NCBI GenBank assembly: GCA_004009845.1
Contig: RMBW01000007.1
Span: forward strand, 310,001-374,000
Source: Davidsoniella eucalypti
Lineage: Eukaryota > Ascomycota > Sordariomycetes > Microascales > Ceratocystidaceae
DNA: 64,000 bases
Direction of reading: 5' to 3'
Made by a program: the position numbers and the translations under genes. Below are positions 1 to 11,683 of the stretch, in pieces; the stretch's first letter is position 1, and every line of letters starts with the position of its first letter. The notes under the pieces are model-generated. The model saw nothing but the letters and a program-made list of their open reading frames with translations. It was not told where the DNA came from and did no database searches.

Positions 1-204
1 TGCAGTTATGCAGCTATGCACCTTCCATAATATTGATCTTCTACATGCAGATACTCGAGGAGGGTAAAAGGCTCAGCTCTACATGTATGTAGTTGTAGAT
101 TTATATACTTATAGTAAAGAACTCTCATTTTTCCACTTGCCCAGCTGCACATACTTATTAGTCTATGTAAGCAAATGTTGATAAAAACCCCATCTTAATC
201 AATT

Positions 205-589
205 AGCCCTCAAAGTGCGCCCCTCCACTCACGAAGTTCTGCAGAAGGTAGATGCCAGGTAGTAACCATACTGTTCTAAGAGGGTTTATAGTACAAGGGG
301 CTACAAAATGCTCGGAGGTTTTGAGGCAGGTTCCCGATGAGGTGGTTTTTCCCGGAAAGGATTAGAAGTTGAAATGCGCAGGAATAGCATATAACGAAAC
401 CATAACAAATGTTCTGTATCTCAGTGGCCTGTCACTGTTGAGAAGTAGGCTGTCATTCACCTTACATTGTATACTAGTATTAGTTCAGGGCTGTGTATCT
501 TAGGATACCGAGGTGCTACATAGCTATCAAGAGCTCCATTTCCACCTTAATAAAAATGAATCAAAAAAAAAAAAAAGCCCTCAAAGTGC
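205..589 (+). mobile_element. Poly(A)-tailed non-LTR retroposon, copy A, with target-site duplication
   Basis: The 14-base direct repeat agccctcaaagtgc occurs at 205-218 and again, identically, at 576-589. Between them lies a roughly 357-bp element that ends in about 14 adenines (563-576). A perfect direct duplication flanking a sequence with a 3' poly(A) tail is the signature of target-primed reverse transcription (SINE or truncated LINE). The body is repeated at 55331-55619 (+) and, partly, at 63571-63746 (-). No coding capacity is visible: the 60-80 residue ORFs inside look like chance. I do not see a clear tRNA- or 5S-type Pol III promoter at the 5' end, so SINE versus truncated LINE is unresolved. 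Confidence 0.72.
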
Positions 590-1852
590 TAATATTGAGA
601 ACATTGTTGGTTGTATCGTCGTCGTTTGGTTCTTGGCCTTCGTCCCAACCTGGAAGGAAGTCACTGTATTGGGCAAATACCCCACTTTTGTGAGAAACTC
701 GGACTCTAGAAGGCACCGACCGAGTCATATGAGGGCTTGTATGTTAGGGTTACGTTCATGATAACATCACAGCGTCACATTTTTAGCAAATATTTGTAGG
801 CTTACTTTAACTTTTCATTCTTGAAGAAGAGAAATCCATATATAAATCGAAAGAGTCATCAGAGCCCTTCAATTTAGAATACTGAAGAAAAAAATTGGCA
901 GATGAATATAAACAAAAACCAGCGCAATTCCACCCTACCTACCGACCTATTAAATGATTCATTTTTAGTAGCATCTGATCTAGTATTAGATACGTATCGG
1001 CATTTGCAGCTATGCCATATGTCTCCTTTTGCCACTCAAGTGAACTGCATCCAAACAGGAGCCAAGTCGGCTCCTAATAGACGAACACATATGTATTAAA
1101 GACGGATATTTTTGGTGTGAACGGCCTTCGGTTGTTCCCGTCATTACGCACGAGCAGGATGCTGAGTTTTCGTGCCCACTTCTAGCTTTTATATTTTAGG
1201 GCATAATAATAGCATAAAAAGAAGATTCCCAGTCAAGTTTGGTTCCACCGCAAAAAAATCACATGTTGTATTCGCTTAGGTCGTAATCAATACTTGATAT
1301 TCAATTAGTGGACATAAGAGTCAAAATCAAAATTGACACTTGTCAGTGTGTAACTTTGGGTTCTCTAGCTAGCAAGACAATGTTTCTAGCACTACGTGCC
1401 AAGAACATGAAAATAAGAAACAGGATGGTCGCATATCTATACTGGGAGTCGGGTTTTAAACAATTTTTATTTTATATATCAGCGATCGTTAGTGTCTCTC
1501 TCTCTCTATAACAAGAAGGTACAAAAACAAAAAGAGCAAAACAGAGCAAGCTATTGGATCGCTAAAGGCAAACCAAAAGAGGGACAAAGTAGAAATCACA
1601 AAATCGAAACATAATCGTAGCAAAAGAAGAAGAAGAAGACGAAGAAGAAAAGAAAATTTGCCAGTAATACCTCCAGCACAGCATCCACCCACTATCCCAT
1701 CACTGGAGAGGGATTCTTTGTTGGGGAGAATATGGGGTTTTATATACTGAGGACACCAGCTGTGGCAGAACTGTCGGAGATTGGGCATTTGTCGAAGCGC
1801 AGAACAAAGAGTATTCTGCTGCTGCCGAGGAGGAACCAGAACGAGAACCTCT
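590..1852. other. AT-rich spacer, no gene seen
   Basis: Only short, unrelated ORFs occur here. A short CT dinucleotide tract lies at about 1495-1506. I see no RNA gene or conserved element. Confidence 0.5.
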
Positions 1853-2974
1853 TTAGTTAGCGACACCACCGCCTTCGTAGTAGTAAGCAGTGGGGGTGAT
1901 GGTGGAGGAAGAGGTGGTGTTGATGCCGAAGGCCAACCACGAGAAGATGCCGTCAGAGACGTCATCACCGAGAAGAGTGTACTCCATGAAGGGGTCAACC
2001 TCATCAGTAGCAGCCTCCTCCGCCAGAATTGAGTCCTCGGCATTGGTAGTGGTAGTTTGGGTGTTGCTAGCGTAGGGCTCGTAGACCTCGACAGCAGAGA
2101 TCAGGGTCTGGTCGAAGAAGGTCTGGCCGATATGGCTAGCGTAATTATCAGAGCCAAGAGTAGAGTTGGCCTGCAGAGTGGCGTTGGTGTGAACCATGAT
2201 GTGCATGTGAGTGGCACGCGAGGTGTAGTGACCAGGGAAGATGGACTTGAAGACGGCGACACCATCCTCGTTGGTCTCCTGGATACCACGCAGCCAGGTA
2301 TTGTCGATGTTGGTGGCATCGTTGCTGTTACCGTTGCCGGACGCTACAATACCGGAGTAGACACCAGTGGAGTTGCAGTGCCAAATCTCAACGTAGACAT
2401 TGGGGACAGGCTCACAAGTGTCGACATCGATGACCTGGTAGTCCATGAGCAGGTCAACGCCCTCCTGGGTCTCGGAGATGTCTTCGCGGACGTATTCGCC
2501 AGCGACGTCTAAGATAGGGAAATCGAGTCAGTATACTATGCAAGAAGGTAGTAGAGTGAAGGTAGTAGAGTGAAGGTAATATTAGAGAAGAAACTTACAG
2601 TAAGGACCTTGAGTAACCTCGGGGGTTAGAATGCAGGAGTTGTAGCCAGCGAAGAGAGTGGCGGCGTCAGTGTCCACCGTGTAGCCGGCAGACGTCTTGT
2701 TGTGGTCGGTAGCCAGGATAGAAGTCAGAGAACGCTTCTGGATCTCACGCTTAGCGCGGGCCTTTTTGACCTGAGCAGAGCGGCGGGCGATGCTGCGGGC
2801 AGTGACACCACGAGCCTTGAGCTTATCAGTGCAGTGAGCCAGCGAAGAACGCTTAGCGTTGGAGAGGTAGTCACGACGCTCAAGAGCCTCCTCCATGATG
2901 TTGTGGCCAGGATGGGCGCTGGCCAAAGAGGCAGCGACAGCCAGAGTAGCGATAATATTGCGAACGAAGACCAT
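1853..2974 (-). CDS. Secreted intradiol ring-cleavage dioxygenase
   Basis: Two exons, 2974-2599 and 2508-1853, give 343 aa. The intron 2509-2598 has GTAAGT at its 5' end and TTAG at its 3' end, and joins GGT CCT TAC T to AC GTC to restore the family motif GPYYVAGEYVR (from about residue 122). Residues 1-20 form a signal peptide (MVFVRN then a hydrophobic core ending SLASA), followed by a basic, Lys/Arg-rich propeptide-like stretch to about residue 80. Likely iron ligands are a Tyr in the STGVYSG motif (about 176), the Tyr in GHYTSR (about 220) and the two His of THMH (226, 228). The fold is that of non-haem Fe(III) intradiol dioxygenases, which open catechol rings between the two hydroxyls. 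The signal peptide places the enzyme outside the cell, as in fungal enzymes thought to act on lignin-derived catechols. The tail after about residue 275 is Ser/Thr-rich. Substrate is not predictable from sequence alone. Confidence 0.9.
2509..2598 (-). other. Intron with internal 14-bp direct repeat
   Basis: The intron of the dioxygenase gene contains two adjacent copies of ggtagtagagtgaa (about 2545-2572) followed by a partial third. The intron is 90 bp, longer than most others in the window, consistent with local expansion. Confidence 0.6.
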
Positions 2975-3153
2975 TGTGAAAGATGAGTTGAGTAGCCGAT
3001 AGTAGACTGGAAAGAAAGTATATGAAGTTGAAACTGTAAAGAGAAAGAAGGAAGTGGGAAGAGAGTAGTAGAGAGAAGTTGTTATCGAATGAATGATGCG
3101 ATGAAGAAGAACGGAAAGGAAGTCAGTTCTTTGGAGGGATGAAAGTTCAATAC

Positions 3154-3162
3154 TTATATACA
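3154..3162 (-). promoter_or_regulatory. TATA box candidate for the dioxygenase gene
   Basis: On the minus strand TATATAAGT lies about 180 bp upstream of the start at 2974. It is followed by a pyrimidine-rich leader, the usual layout of strongly expressed fungal genes. Confidence 0.4.
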
Positions 3163-3276
3163 AATTCTCGTGATGGTGATATCTACTAGTTTTGCTAGTT
3201 TGTGCCCCAGATTTGGTATCCAGAGATAGCTCATGAACGAATAGAAAAAAACACACTTCCAGTCAACTGATACAAT

Positions 3277-3295
3277 CCCCCCCCCCCCCCCCCCC
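3277..3295. repeat. Homopolymer run of 19 C
   Basis: An uninterrupted C tract about 300 bp upstream of the dioxygenase start. Its length is uncertain because such runs are error-prone in sequencing. Confidence 0.9.
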
Positions 3296-3299
3296 TCTT

Positions 3300-6200
3300 G
3301 GGGCATATTATTAGATACTAGTTGTAGATGAACTCCATGTGCTACGGTAGCAACCAACGTAAAGGCAGAGCCACTGCTACTACTAACTTCAAGCTCAGCC
3401 TAGCTTAACTCAGGCCGTACTAGAGTATAATCGGCCATGCCCTGAGTTTCCTATGTGATGGGCCGTGACGCGTCCTCCGTCATACTTGTATCTTGTGTGT
3501 AGTGCGTCGTTTCTTCCTTTTTGGCCTCTAAGCAAGGCTTAGTCCTTGAAGAAAAGGAGGGCAGGGAATGGGTTTGTGCGACTTGTCTACTCTGCAGTCC
3601 ATTCTCCATCTTCCTGGCTAAGATAGACGAGGCCCTGCCAAACATGGAGAAGGTTTGCCGTTTATCCAAGGTTCAAGATCTTGCTTGGTTGTTCTAGGTA
3701 TATCCATAGTTACGTCCCGCAAGTCAAGATCAATGAGATTACTTCTTCGTCTATACGATAGCTATATTTGATAATTATCGATAAAGGAAACGAAAAACCA
3801 GTACACGCATATGCTTTATCTTCTTCTACCTTTCACGGTTGGCTCAAGATACTTGTAGGTTAATCTCACCATGCAATTTGGCGAGTTCCTATAACAAGCC
3901 AACAAACAGGCTTGTTCAAGCTGCCGTCACAAGATTGTGACAGCAGGGTGTGGCTCTAAGTCAGCCAATCATAAACACTGGATATCGGCTTGCCTCATTT
4001 CCCTTTAGGCTAGAGGGTCCGGTTGTAGCAAAAGTCGTCGTAGTCTTCATGCTTTAGATATGTTTATTTTCTTAGTTGTTAATGCTACCTTTAAAGAGCA
4101 AGCTTGGCTCTAAACCACCAGTATTAAGCGTAGGCTAAGTTTCATTCTCTCCAAGTTTTGCCTCCCTCTAAAGCAGTCCAACAACCGAGCCTTTAAAGAC
4201 CATATTCTAAACTAGCTAGGGCGTTTCGCGGAGTATCGTTTTGGCAGTACTGTCTTGCATGCTGATATGTATGTCGTTGGTCTTGAGCTCTGGCTAGGGA
4301 TAAACCTCGGTAACTATGTAAGTGCCTGTGTCTACAAGTTACTTGAAGATAAAATAAAGAAATTCCGTCTTGTCATCTTCTAGTTACATAGTTACATATT
4401 CTGTTCATAATTTTTACACAATAGTCGATTCAAGTCCTAGACACTAAAGACCTATTCCCTGTGACTTTACGGGGACATGCTTCTAGCAGTACAGTTGAAT
4501 GTGTGGTTATGACTTGGCTTGAGGCCTAAGAAGCAAAACTAGGCATTGAATATTGTTCACTCAGATATACGCGCAAGCTTCCAGAGATTTGACTTACATC
4601 CGAATGTCTTGACTGAATATGGATTGAGTACTGGGAGTACGTTTTACTATACTTACATGTAACTAGTATATGGGTTCTTGGTTCGTTTCAAGACTGACAG
4701 GCTCTTTTGTTTGCCTGATCACTTACAGGCAAACAAGTCCAGATTTCCAACACAGGAGGTGAACAAACCAAAGAAAGTATAAGTACAACTATGAATGATC
4801 ATCATGTTTGTACAAGTTCTATATGGTCATTGGATATGGTATAAGCAGGGTAAAGTGCCGAGATGAGCGAGGTACAGAGGAACAACAACGAAGTAGCCAT
4901 CAATATCATGGTGCCATCGAGTGGTGTTGGCTCGACAATTTGCTTGCGTGTACTCCAGCCCTGCCTGCATTGAATACAGAAGATAGTCTAGATGCTAGTT
5001 TTCAGTGCCTAGAAATACAAGCACTCAGAAAGTACACAAACTTTATCTGTTTTGTATGGTAGTCTTGGAGAAAAAAAAAGTAGTAGAATATAATGAAAGG
5101 GGACCCCAAGACAATACCTAAGAGCTAACCTTATTGCAACATTCTCAGTTAAGTCTGATAGTACTCATTTCTCTCTCAGATATAAATGAGTGAGAATTTC
5201 ACTCTGTAGAGCACGATTTCGGCCTGGACCGTCTTGGCATATAGTTGCAAGTGGTCTCATAGCGACATTCCTGACCAAGTTGACTTCGAGGGCAATTGTT
5301 TACTCGCTGTCAATCTTCAGGGCTAAATTTAGCGCCAAGACTCACTGGCAGCGGATTGCCAAGACGGGATGCATGAGCGGCTGTTCTCATTTTTCTTATG
5401 TTTCTCTCACAGTGTGTAGCGTTTACAACTCCACACAATACATATTATGAAAAATCCCACCCTAGACATGTGGTGACGACGCCTTATGCTCCCATTTCTA
5501 CACTTGAAGTCTTGAAGTGGTTCGCATGCCAAGCTGACTCCCAAAGGCCCTTTCCTCCCTCCTACAAATCTGTAGCCTAGCATGGGTTATGTTGAGCCCT
5601 GCTTTGGGCTGCCGGTTGTTAGTACTGCAGTCAAATCGGCAAAATCTGAATAGAAGATATAGAAGAAGAACACGCCTACATACACCCCTTTTCACTTTCT
5701 AGGAGAAGATATTCCAATTGAATTGTAACACGGGCTATATGTACATATACTTATTCAAAAACATTGACTTATGCTTCATGGAAGGTTGTACACAATTTTG
5801 CACCCATTACAAAGAAGGAGTATATATGATTTAATTTAAAAGAAGGAAGCTAAAATGCCCTGCCCGCAACATAGAAGGAAGCAACATAAATCATAAAGCT
5901 CGCACTGATAACCCTTCGTCAACAAGATATTCAATCATACTATTATCATGTCCTGGTCACAAGGGCTAACTAAGGAGTGTCGATGGAATTTCGCAGTAGA
6001 GAACATGTTCTAGAAGTATGCGTCAGCACTGATGGCGTACATTTGCTTAGTAATGAAAGGCAATATATTGGAGAACCCACAGTAAATTTCCATACTCACG
6101 CCAACTAAGATGAGCGCACATGTATACATATATACAGACCTCTTATTCACTGTTCTATAATGTGCTGTACACATACTGTCCTGTCCGTGTGGTCAAGAAG

Positions 6201-8593
6201 CCTCTTTCCTCAAACAGTACTACTCTGCTACTGCATAAATTTGAGGCGGTAGCGTTGCTCTTTCAGTAGAACAAGTGTTCAGAAAGGCTTCGTTAACGGG
6301 CCGTCAAGTCTTCCTACAGTCGTAACAGGTCTTGGCAAGCTAGTGACTACGTAAGTGCGTTCGTTTGTTCGGCTGTGTCTATCTCTGATCAAAGAATGCC
6401 GATCTCTCTGGACTAATGAGTAGTGTTTAGCTAGTATCATAGCTAGTGAACACACAAGAAAGTTGCGACAGCTTGAATGAGACAATATCTTCCCTGTAAG
6501 TAAACCGCATTTTATCAAGTTGTTTTCTCAGCATCGCCATTGGGTGTCTTCATACTATGTAGTAGTTGCAAATTCGTTTAGCCCTTGGCTAGGGCCATCC
6601 ATTCAGCCAGATGTTCTAATTCTTGATCTTTTAACGGGTGAGGTGGGCACTGATATAGTTTAAACGGCAGTTGTATTGGTTAGTATGTAGATTAAAGGTA
6701 TTCTACATAGTTAAATGAAATTATATTTGTGAGTAATATGTGTGGAACTACCCGGAATTTTCTGTAAAATTATAAGTACATATTTAAAAATTAAAAGACA
6801 TAGCGATGGGCTAATTGCTATCTAACTACACAATTATCCATACTTTTTTGCCTTTGAGTGCGATATTCCGCTAGTTATACGTCAAGGCTCAGGAGATTTC
6901 TCTTACGCTGTTTAGTTAGTCAAGGCTACCCTGCTTAGGCCCTCTATGCAGATATAGCCGGATGACCCGAGAAGACACTGGGACTATCAAATGGGAATGA
7001 AGAACTGTAATAAGTTTCATGTTTTGTGTGATTGGTCTTACAACTGAAAGCTGAGATAGTTTACATGGAAATACGTGCAAGAGTGTGAGCACACGGATCA
7101 ATGGTTGGAGAACTCAAACTCTCAAACCAGGCCCAGGCCAGTGTCCAAAGAGTAGGTTGGCTTGAGCACAAGTTCTTTTATAAGTTACTTAATGGAGATA
7201 CATTGTGCTAGGCTGTGTTCTTGGAGCGTATTATGAACTTATCAGAATGTGAGCCGCAGATCACGAACCAACCAGCCTAGGTTCAAGCATGGATTTTGTA
7301 CTTCAGCGCCGCACATTGGTACGTCAAAAAAGGTACTTAGCCCACAAAAGACTAAGTACTCCTCACTAGTCTTCCGCTGCTAAAGCCATAGCATCAGCTG
7401 CATGCGTAATCAGACCAATGGCTCTATCATCATCTGATGTTGAAGACATCAACATCAGACTCAGTCAGAGAGCAGCATCATACATATGATTGATGAGGAA
7501 TATAATGGGTATATATTCTGTATGTAAAAAAACAAATTGAAACAAAAATGTTCTTAATATCTCGGTTAAAGATGTCTTTATAGTGTAACTTTCTTTTAAT
7601 ATAGTGAACCAGTTTCGTTCATCCACTACTTTCTGTCCTTCCGTTTTTTCAGTGTAAGAAAGAATGTATGGCACTTTGCCAGCTGGCAGCTTTTGAAGAC
7701 TAAGTGATCTTTTGTAGGGAAATACCTTTTTTAACCCCTGCTCTATGAATGGACTTTATGTGATATGCAATGGCTCTGAGTGGCTCAATGCCTTGCCCAC
7801 GGCCTAAGTATGTTTTACTTTGCCGTGTCTTGCCGCCTTGACGCGTTAGCCGATGATATTGGGTACATGAATACCCAGGAATGTACGGATTATTGCATCA
7901 TGAATCGTAGCGAAGTACGTATGCACGGTTATAAGCATATATGTGCAGACTCTTCTGCACTGCGCAATACCGTGCCAAGTGATGGGAAATCAAGATGTTC
8001 AAAACTTGGCAATGACAGATTAATATAACATAACGTAGCACTAGAAGGGACGTGCTACTTTGTTGTACATTATGTACAAGTAGTCTATGTCGATATATCA
8101 CGGGTTTCAATAGTGAAGCTTGAAGATACAAAGAGAGAGCTTGAATTAGAAATGTTTACGATTTTAGTCTACTATTGACTATGGAGATAGAATAGACTGT
8201 ATTTAGAGCACAGTTCGGAATATGTCCCTGAGCTGGCTTTTTTAATAAGATGACGAGGCAACAATATACGTCTTTGCCCTGGATATTGAATGGGTTAGGC
8301 GCGTTATGCAGACCCTAGCAGCAATGAGAAATGTTTAATGAGTAGAAGAAAAGGGTTGTATTTTTCGTTGCAAGGTCATGTGTTCGTAAATGAATAGAGG
8401 ATAAAGAAGAATAGATAATAGCGGCTGGGTATCACGAAGTAAAGCGGTGTCGACGAAGTCGAAGCAAGCACGCGAGAGAAGAAGAGCAAAGAAGAGGAAG
8501 ACGAGAAAGAGAAGAAGGAGAAAGGCGTGATGGAGCAGACCAGTCCGGAAAATAACAGAAAACAAAACAAGAAACAGAATAAAAGACACCAAA
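3300..8593. other. Long AT-rich spacer, no gene seen
   Basis: No ORF here exceeds about 90 codons or resembles a known family, and I could not join neighbouring ORFs through plausible introns. There is a perfect 10-bp hairpin at 4708-4735 (tgtttgcctg, 8-base loop, caggcaaaca) and an 8-bp-arm palindrome at 8064-8080. Confidence 0.5.
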
Positions 8594-9493
8594 TCACAAG
8601 CTTGAGAATATTGCCGCAGTCAGAACTAGCGCTGATACGGTTGTGATCGTCTTTGCCTGCTTCTGGATCATGGCCGCGGCCGACTTTGCTTTGCCCTTGG
8701 CGTCCATGCCGTCACAGAAGAACGAATACGATGAGGCGGAAGTGGTGTTGAATACAAGGCACTGTTGTGCTATGTCGTCGGTAACGTTGGTCAAGATCGA
8801 CGGACTGCCCTGACACTTGCTGGCACCGCTCCACACAGCCAACTTGGCAGCGGTGCCGTTGGTGCACGTAGCGGCATAGTAGACCTTGAGTTTACGGTCG
8901 GCCATGATGTAACTGCACGTGTCGGGATATGGATGGTCGAAGAAGGGCGCCATAGCCGTCGCTGAACCAACGCGGGGACAGGCGCTATCGGAGACGGAGC
9001 CAGACTTGGGGCCCTTGGGCACATCATCGGCGTCTACATCGGCGTCACCGTCTGTGTCTCTACGCGTAGGCCCGTCACAGAAGAAGGACATGCTGCCGAT
9101 GCCGTCGTGGGTCGCGTTGGAGGTGTAGTTGCCGATGCTACTCAGCAGACACCGGCCGACGTCACTGTCGGGCAGATCGGCCAGACCGCCAGGCACTGTA
9201 ACTTCGCCACGATTGCAACGGCTACCCTCGTAGCGCGCGATCTTGGCACGCGTGCCGTTCGCACATGTAGCCGGCTCGATGACCTTGAACGAGGCGCCGC
9301 GGAAGACTAGGCAGGTGTTGTCGGGAGCCTGCGATACGGTGCTAGTCAGGAACACGGTAGACTCTTCGCCGCAGTCGTCGAAGGTCCAGGTCTGTATAGT
9401 GCCATTTGTCTGGGCGGCAGCGGTCAATGGGAGCGCGAGTAAACCGAGGCCCAGGCTGAGGCACAGGCTCAGACTACTTAGGGTTGGTATCAT
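8594..9493 (-). CDS. Secreted, probably GPI-anchored protein with two homologous Cys domains
   Basis: A 299-aa intronless ORF, not assigned to a named family. The Met at 9493 was chosen because it begins a clear signal peptide (Leu-rich core ending about residue 27, AAA-Q); the frame stays open upstream to 9856 but that part looks like leader. The mature protein holds two copies of one domain: Cys at 61, 77, 93, 115, 139 and Cys at 193, 210, 227, 245, 260. Both copies share an ATC-NGT-AK core and end in FFCDG. The linker (about 146-157) is DTDGDADVDADD, an Asp-rich sequence like EF-hand or thrombospondin type-3 calcium loops. The hydrophobic C-terminus (about 282-299), preceded by small residues, looks like a GPI-anchor signal. 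Several N-glycosylation sequons (NGT, NYT, NAT, NVT, NTT) are present. A cell-wall or surface protein is the likely role. Confidence 0.72.
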   Translation of the reverse strand: MIPTLSSLSLCLSLGLGLLALPLTAAAQTNGTIQTWTFDDCGEESTVFLTSTVSQAPDNTCLVFRGASFKVIEPATCANGTRAKIARYEGSRCNRGEVTVPGGLADLPDSDVGRCLLSSIGNYTSNATHDGIGSMSFFCDGPTRRDTDGDADVDADDVPKGPKSGSVSDSACPRVGSATAMAPFFDHPYPDTCSYIMADRKLKVYYAATCTNGTAAKLAVWSGASKCQGSPSILTNVTDDIAQQCLVFNTTSASSYSFFCDGMDAKGKAKSAAAMIQKQAKTITTVSALVLTAAIFSSL

Positions 9494-10716
9494 TGCAGCG
9501 AAGGAAGCGAAGGCAGCGAGGGCGGCAGAGACAGTCGAGGACGGCGCGAGTGCATATATGGTTATATGAGTACTATGGCTGTGTGGTATGCAAGTGTGGC
9601 TGAGATAAGACGCAGTTCCTAACGGGCCGTCCTCGTATCTGCACGAGAAGTCGGCTTTCGAAAGCTGCTGACAGTCTGGGCCGGGCTGAGCAAAAGAAGG
9701 TAGTGACTGACTGGCTGGCTGTTGACGCAACAGACGAATAGACAGTAGACGGAGCAAGAGAATCAGCTGGCTGGCCCGTCCTTGATACGAGAAAGCTAAA
9801 GACGAAATAAAGTGAATAGAGAAGGACGAATAAGAAGCCTGGAGTCCAAAAGCCAAGCAGCATTAAGCAGCATTGAGCAGTGACGCACGATAGCCTCGCT
9901 GGACAAAAAGGAGGAAAGCGATGAAGAACGACTAGGCCAGCTTGACGTCTAGCTTTTCCTGGCTTGTTTTTCCTACTATTTTGTCCTTTGCACGATCTTG
10001 CCCTGGCCTGGCCTAGCCTAGCCTGCCATACAATAGGCAACTGGCAGCCTTCAAACTTCTCTCAGAAAGGCTCAAGGTCAAGCACGTACTAAGGCCGCGT
10101 TCTCAGGGGGAAAAAGAGCCTAGCGAGAAGATCCCAGGTTCCTTTTGCCTGTGCGAGTTTCCTGGGGTTTGGCAGCGAATTGGCCAATGGGCAGTCTCGC
10201 TAGTCACCGTGACCGCTGCACTAACAAAGGCGCTAAGGCAGGAATCAAAGCGCCCAGCAGTAATCTAGAAGGCCCCTAATCGGCTGCTAATCACTCGGCC
10301 AAGCAGGAAAGACAATGCCCAAATCCCTGTTCACGAGTTCCCGAAAGAGACGGATGGTGAGAGATAAGGCGATGTGGCGCTGTCAGTGGTATAAATACAG
10401 ATATATGGTGTGGCATGCATCAGTCGCTACTGCCGCTGTCAAAGACACAATGCAGGAGCGTCCGTGACTTGACTCCGGATCTTGCTTCGGAGATATGGCG
10501 AGGGCTTTTGGCGCAAGGTCGGGATCGTGAGACCGGCCGTGTTCAGATCAACGCAGTCGATTCGATGAGCCTGGCCTAGATATCAGAGTTGTTGACGAAC
10601 CTACCCTTAACCATATGCCAACTCTTTGCTCGCCAAACAGCACAGGCGACCCTTTTTATTGTCTGTTTTGGTGTGGCTAGGGCTATGCTAGGGGGGGGGG
10701 GGGCGAGACAGAGCGA

Positions 10717-10747
<31 letters not shown>

Positions 10748-11372
10748 AAAAGAGGGCTACTCAGCCACGTGTTAGTCTGACGTTTTGTTTTAGTCTTCCT
10801 TCTATCTTCCGATTCTGCCTTGACTTGACCACCTCAAAACTACTCTGCGACACGCGATGACGTCTTTGCGGCGTTAACAAAGACTATAATGTTCAACTTC
10901 TATATCTGTACATCCAACTCCTACTAAAACTCGACGTAACGAAGACATCCTCCAAAATCTGTCCTCACAAGGCTTTCTGTTCAAACAACGAAAGTGCTTC
11001 GTGTACTATGCGGCTCTACCCGTCAAATACGATCGGAAGTGCCAACTGCCATTTCTGACACAACCTAATCTAGTACTGCTGATAACTACATATATATGCA
11101 TATACAAACAAGCCCTCCTATATCGACGCGCTAGTCTTTTTGGTCAAAAGTACCACTCAAAAATCAAGCTGTCGTAGCCGAAAATATTGATGACGTAGCA
11201 ATGTCGGGTTTGTATCAAAACCACTTCTATCAGTAAAAATGGTACTTGAATACAACCAGTTTTCTAGTTCGTGAGAGAAACTTCGCGAACCTGGTACTTT
11301 CTACCTGCTTCAAGCATGAGCGAAGAACGAAAAAAGAAAAGAAAAAACGAAACCCATATTGGAATCACAAAG
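9494..11372. other. Spacer with long homopolymers, no gene seen
   Basis: The upstream region of the secreted protein gene, including short ggcctggcctagcctag-type direct repeats near 10003-10024. A run of 13 G (10691-10703) is followed by A tracts broken by single G (about 10716-10752). No gene was identified. Confidence 0.5.
10691..10752. repeat. Poly(G) followed by poly(A) tracts
   Basis: Thirteen consecutive G, a short spacer, then three A-rich runs of about 9-13 bases separated by single G. Simple-sequence DNA with possible sequencing length errors. Confidence 0.85.
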
Positions 11373-11492
11373 AACATACAACACCGGGGATTCTCATGTG
11401 GCCACCCACTATAATACTAGACCGGCGCTTGGCAGGTCAACGAGGGGAGAGCGGACGAGATCCCGTGCTCTCTACCAGCTATGCTCGTATGT
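11373..11492 (-). rRNA. 5S rRNA, diverged copy (pseudogene-like)
   Basis: Read on the minus strand, it starts ACATACGAGCATAGC and ends GGTGTTGTATGTT. These are the complementary ends (helix I) of fungal 5S rRNA, and the internal CACGGGATCTCGTCCGC and GTGGGTGGCCACATG elements match the conserved internal control region and loop E/helix IV area. It is 120 nt, the expected length. It differs from the copy at 11564-11683 at about twenty positions, including ACGAGC for the usual ACGACC, so it may be a decayed copy or a divergent isotype. A TATATAAAG motif lies about 25-30 bp upstream on the minus strand, and T-rich sequence follows its 3' end. Dispersed 5S genes are normal in filamentous ascomycetes. 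Confidence 0.75.
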
Positions 11493-11563
11493 TGAGAATC
11501 AGGGGTTTCAGAGGCTTTATATAGAGAAAAGTCACGATAGTATACAAAAAGTGAACACCAAAA

Positions 11564-11683
11564 AACATACAACACCCGGTATTCCCACGTGGTCACCCAC
11601 CGTAGTACTGATCGGGCGCTTGATAGTTTAACGAGGGGAGAGCGGACGGGATCCCGTGCTTTCTATCAGCTATGGTCGTATGT
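11564..11683 (-). rRNA. 5S rRNA
   Basis: A 120-nt minus-strand copy beginning ACATACGACCATAGC and ending GTTGTATGTT. It contains GGGATCCCGTCCGCTC (the conserved internal promoter region) and GGTGGGTGACCACGTGGGAAT near the 3' half, as in canonical fungal 5S. A TATATAATAG element lies about 30 bp upstream on the minus strand, as in other ascomycete 5S promoters, and a T run at the 3' end could terminate Pol III. The variable helix region after GCTCTCCC differs from the commonest isotype, as seen among dispersed 5S families. It is 71 bp upstream (minus sense) of the diverged copy, so the pair is a tandem duplication. Confidence 0.88.

Noticed and set aside
1489..2043. 184-codon minus-strand ORF over the end of the dioxygenase gene
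   Set aside because: It is an alternate frame of the dioxygenase exon 2 and its 3' region; the dioxygenase frame carries the family motifs.
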